From CAZYWA01 sp964650975 [NCBI: uncultured bacterium] (GTDB lineage: Bacteria > JADJOY01): a DNA stretch of 7,163 nt. This document shows, piece by piece, positions 5,082-7,163 of the stretch. Each line of letters starts with the position of its first letter. Positions within the stretch are counted from its first letter, which is position 1. Where the stretch lies: contig CAZYWA010000423.1 in the NCBI GenBank assembly GCA_964650975.1, positions 1 to 7,163 on the forward strand. The letters run 5' to 3'. The notes below the pieces were generated by a model. It searched no databases. It saw only the letters and a program-made list of their open reading frames with translations, and was not told where the DNA came from. The position numbers and the translations under genes were made by a program.

Positions 5082-7163
5082 ATGACAACCCATCGCCCTC
5101 GGCCGGCGCCCAGGACGGCCGAACATCGATCACTTTCGCTCGTCGCCCTGTCGTGTGCCTTGCTCATCCTCGCCACGTCTCCGTCCGCACTGGCGGTGGG
5201 ACCTGCTGGTTCCATCGACGGGGTGGCCACCAGCCCGGACAGGCGGCCGCTCTCGCACGTGCAGGTCAGCCTTCGCTCCTCCGATGGAAGGATCCTCACG
5301 CAGGTCACGACCGCAGGCGACGGCCGATATCACTTCACCAACGTGGGGCCCGGGAACTATTCGATCGTCACCGAGAAGGCGGGCCTCGCACCGACGACGG
5401 CGTCGGTGAGCGTTGAGGCCGGCCGCCAAGCGACGGTCGACCTCACCATCGCAGCCCAGCAAGCTACCGAAGAGTTGACGGTGGTTGCCACGCGGCTCGA
5501 GGAGGCGCGCAGCAGCATCCAGCCGCGCACCGGTGCCTCGACCTACACGATCAGCACCGACGAGATCGAGGCCCAGCCCGGGGGCGAGAACACGCCGCTC
5601 AATCAGGTGGTGTTACAGGCTCCAGGCGTGGCTCAGGACTCCTACGGTCAAATCCACGTCCGGAACGAGCACGCGAACGTGCAATACCGGATCGACGGCA
5701 TCATCCTGCCCGAAGGCATCAGCTTCTTCGGGCAGAGTCTCGACGCGCGCTTCGCGAGCTCCCTCGACCTCATCACCGGCGCGCTCCCGGCGCAGTACGG
5801 CCTTCAGACCGCGGGCATCGTCGACATCCGCACCAAGACCGGGGCCTTCGAGCCAGGCGGTTCGGTCGGGCTCTACGGGGGTAGCCATGATTGGGTCGAG
5901 CCGAGCGCCGAGTACGCCGGGTCGTCCGGAAACCTGAACTACTACCTCGACGCTAACTACATCCAGAACCGCATCGGGATCGAGAACACGACCTCTTCGA
6001 CGGAGCCGCTCCACGACTTCACTCGACAAGGCCACGGCTTCGCATACCTCGAGGACATCCTCGACCCGACCAGCAAGGTCAGCGCAATCCTCGGCACCTT
6101 TCAGGGAGCTTTCCAGATCCCGAACAACCCGGGCCAGATGCCTGGTTTCACGTTGAATGGACAGTCCGAGCTCGACTCCACGGCACTCGACGAGAACCAG
6201 CGGGAAATCAACCACTACGGGGTGCTCGCCTACCTCAAGTCCGAAGCGTCCTTCGACCTTCAGGTCTCCGCGTTCACGCGCTACAGCAGTCTCACATTCC
6301 ATCCGGACGAGGTCGGCGACCTCATCTTCAACGGGCTCGCCCAGGACGCGTACCGGCGCAGCGTGGCGGGTGGCGCGCAGGCCGAGGGAAGCTACGAGAT
6401 CGCCAAGGACCACACGCTCCGGTCGGGTCTGATCATCACCGCCGAGAACGCGAAGGCCGCGACCGTCTCGCAGGTTCTGCCGACGGCGATGGACGGCTCG
6501 GAGCTGTCGCCGCCCGACGACGTTCCCCTCACGATCGACGACGGCACGAGCAAGACGGCTCTGACCTACAGTGCCTACCTGCAGGACGAGTGGCACGTCG
6601 CGCCGACGCTGACGCTCAACTATGGAGGTCGCTTCGACCTGGTGAACGCCTATGTCGACGAGGAGCAGCTCAGCCCGCGGGTGAACGCGGTGTGGAAAGC
6701 CACCTCGGGCACGACGGTGCATGCGGGCTATGCAAGCTATTTCACGCCGCCGCCGCTCGAGCTGGTGGCCACCACGAGTCTCGACAAATTCACCGGTACC
6801 ACCGCCGAGGCGGAGGTCACCCAGAATTCTCCGGTGAAGTCGGAGCGTGCGCAGTACTTCGATCTGGGAGTCGACCAGCAGATCATCGACGGTCTGAAGG
6901 TCGGGCTCGACACCTACTACAAGTACTCACACAACTTGATCGACGAGGGTCAGTTCGGCGCGGCGATCATCGAGACGCCGTTCAACTACCGGCTCGGCCA
7001 GAATTACGGCGCTGAGCTGACCGCCGCGTACGATGTCGACGATTTCTCGTGCTATGGAAATCTCGCACTCGCGCAACAGCGTGCGAAGGACATCACCTCG
7101 GCCCAGTTCAACTTCGGAAGCGACGAGCTGGCCTACATCGCCAAGAACTGGATCTTCACCGAC
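5082..7163 (+). CDS. TonB-dependent outer-membrane receptor, 3' end outside the window
   Basis: The frame is open from ATG 5082 to the last base, 694 residues without a stop. A full receptor of this kind would be somewhat longer, so the last barrel strands are missing. Signal peptide 1-38 (hydrophobic 18-37, cleavage after ALA). Residues 43-122 form a carboxypeptidase-regulatory-like beta sandwich (SIDGVATSPDRRPLSHVQV, GDGRYHFTNVGPGNYSI). A TonB-box-like EELTVVATR follows at 129-137. The plug spans about 140-253, with LNQVVLQAPGVAQD (172-185), VRNEHANVQYRIDGI (192-206) and GALPAQYGLQTAGIVDIRTKTG (232-253, core AQYG). The rest is beta-barrel, rich in aromatic alternation, with YLQDEWHV and FDLGVDQQ typical of these receptors. 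It would import a chelated metal or another scarce ligand using TonB/ExbBD energy. The ligand is not readable from sequence; zinc or another metal is inferred from the neighbours. It has its own leader, so it may be a separate transcript. Confidence 0.93.
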   Translation, partial: MTTHRPRPAPRTAEHRSLSLVALSCALLILATSPSALAVGPAGSIDGVATSPDRRPLSHVQVSLRSSDGRILTQVTTAGDGRYHFTNVGPGNYSIVTEKAGLAPTTASVSVEAGRQATVDLTIAAQQATEELTVVATRLEEARSSIQPRTGASTYTISTDEIEAQPGGENTPLNQVVLQAPGVAQDSYGQIHVRNEHANVQYRIDGIILPEGISFFGQSLDARFASSLDLITGALPAQYGLQTAGIVDIRTKTGAFEPGGSVGLYGGSHDWVEPSAEYAGSSGNLNYYLDANYIQNRIGIENTTSSTEPLHDFTRQGHGFAYLEDILDPTSKVSAILGTFQGAFQIPNNPGQMPGFTLNGQSELDSTALDENQREINHYGVLAYLKSEASFDLQVSAFTRYSSLTFHPDEVGDLIFNGLAQDAYRRSVAGGAQAEGSYEIAKDHTLRSGLIITAENAKAATVSQVLPTAMDGSELSPPDDVPLTIDDGTSKTALTYSAYLQDEWHVAPTLTLNYGGRFDLVNAYVDEEQLSPRVNAVWKATSGTTVHAGYASYFTPPPLELVATTSLDKFTGTTAEAEVTQNSPVKSERAQYFDLGVDQQIIDGLKVGLDTYYKYSHNLIDEGQFGAAIIETPFNYRLGQNYGAELTAAYDVDDFSCYGNLALAQQRAKDITSAQFNFGSDELAYIAKNWIFTD

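Noticed and set aside
5613-6722. 369-codon minus-strand open frame opposite the receptor
   Set aside because: It mirrors the receptor codons (Val/Glu/Arg-rich product) and has no domain; the + strand receptor motifs are unambiguous.

Overview
The window is high-GC, densely packed bacterial DNA in which every credible gene lies on the + strand. The organism must be a diderm: the window holds a TonB-dependent outer-membrane receptor and several exported proteins. Strong G/C preference at third codon positions, GTG starts in stop/start overlaps, and a receptor with a carboxypeptidase-regulatory-like N-terminal domain suggest an uncultivated high-GC lineage such as Myxococcota, Acidobacteriota or a relative. 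The sequence alone does not fix the taxon.

Layout: (1) 2-205, the 3' end of a small gene whose product carries an H/C-rich motif. (2) 206-329, a spacer with a perfect 24-bp palindrome just before the next gene. (3) 330-2314, a MacB/LolD-type ABC ATPase and its FtsX-like permease, overlapping by GTGA. (4) 2328-2867, an exported protein with histidine clusters at both mature ends. (5) 2864-3655 and 3652-4317, two tandem DUF3299-type exported proteins sharing a CCWGGP motif, each starting by GTGA overlap. (6) 4318-4506, an open stretch encoding only the C-terminal end of an ABC-3 (ZnuB/MntB-type) metal permease, probably a gene relic. (7) 4506-4937, a small H/C-rich membrane or exported protein. 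(8) 4938-5081, a leader with a stem-loop. (9) 5082 to the end, a TonB-dependent receptor cut by the window edge.

Read together, genes 330-4317 look like one translationally coupled operon for an envelope ABC system. The histidine-rich protein, the DUF3299 pair, the metal-permease relic, the H/C-rich small proteins and the adjacent receptor all point to transition-metal acquisition or handling. Zinc is my first guess and copper the main alternative. From memory, Vibrio cholerae has a zinc-regulated ABC locus called zrgABCDE that is not of the ZnuABC type. The gene content here resembles that idea, but I could not check it. The metal and the transport direction are inferred, not shown.
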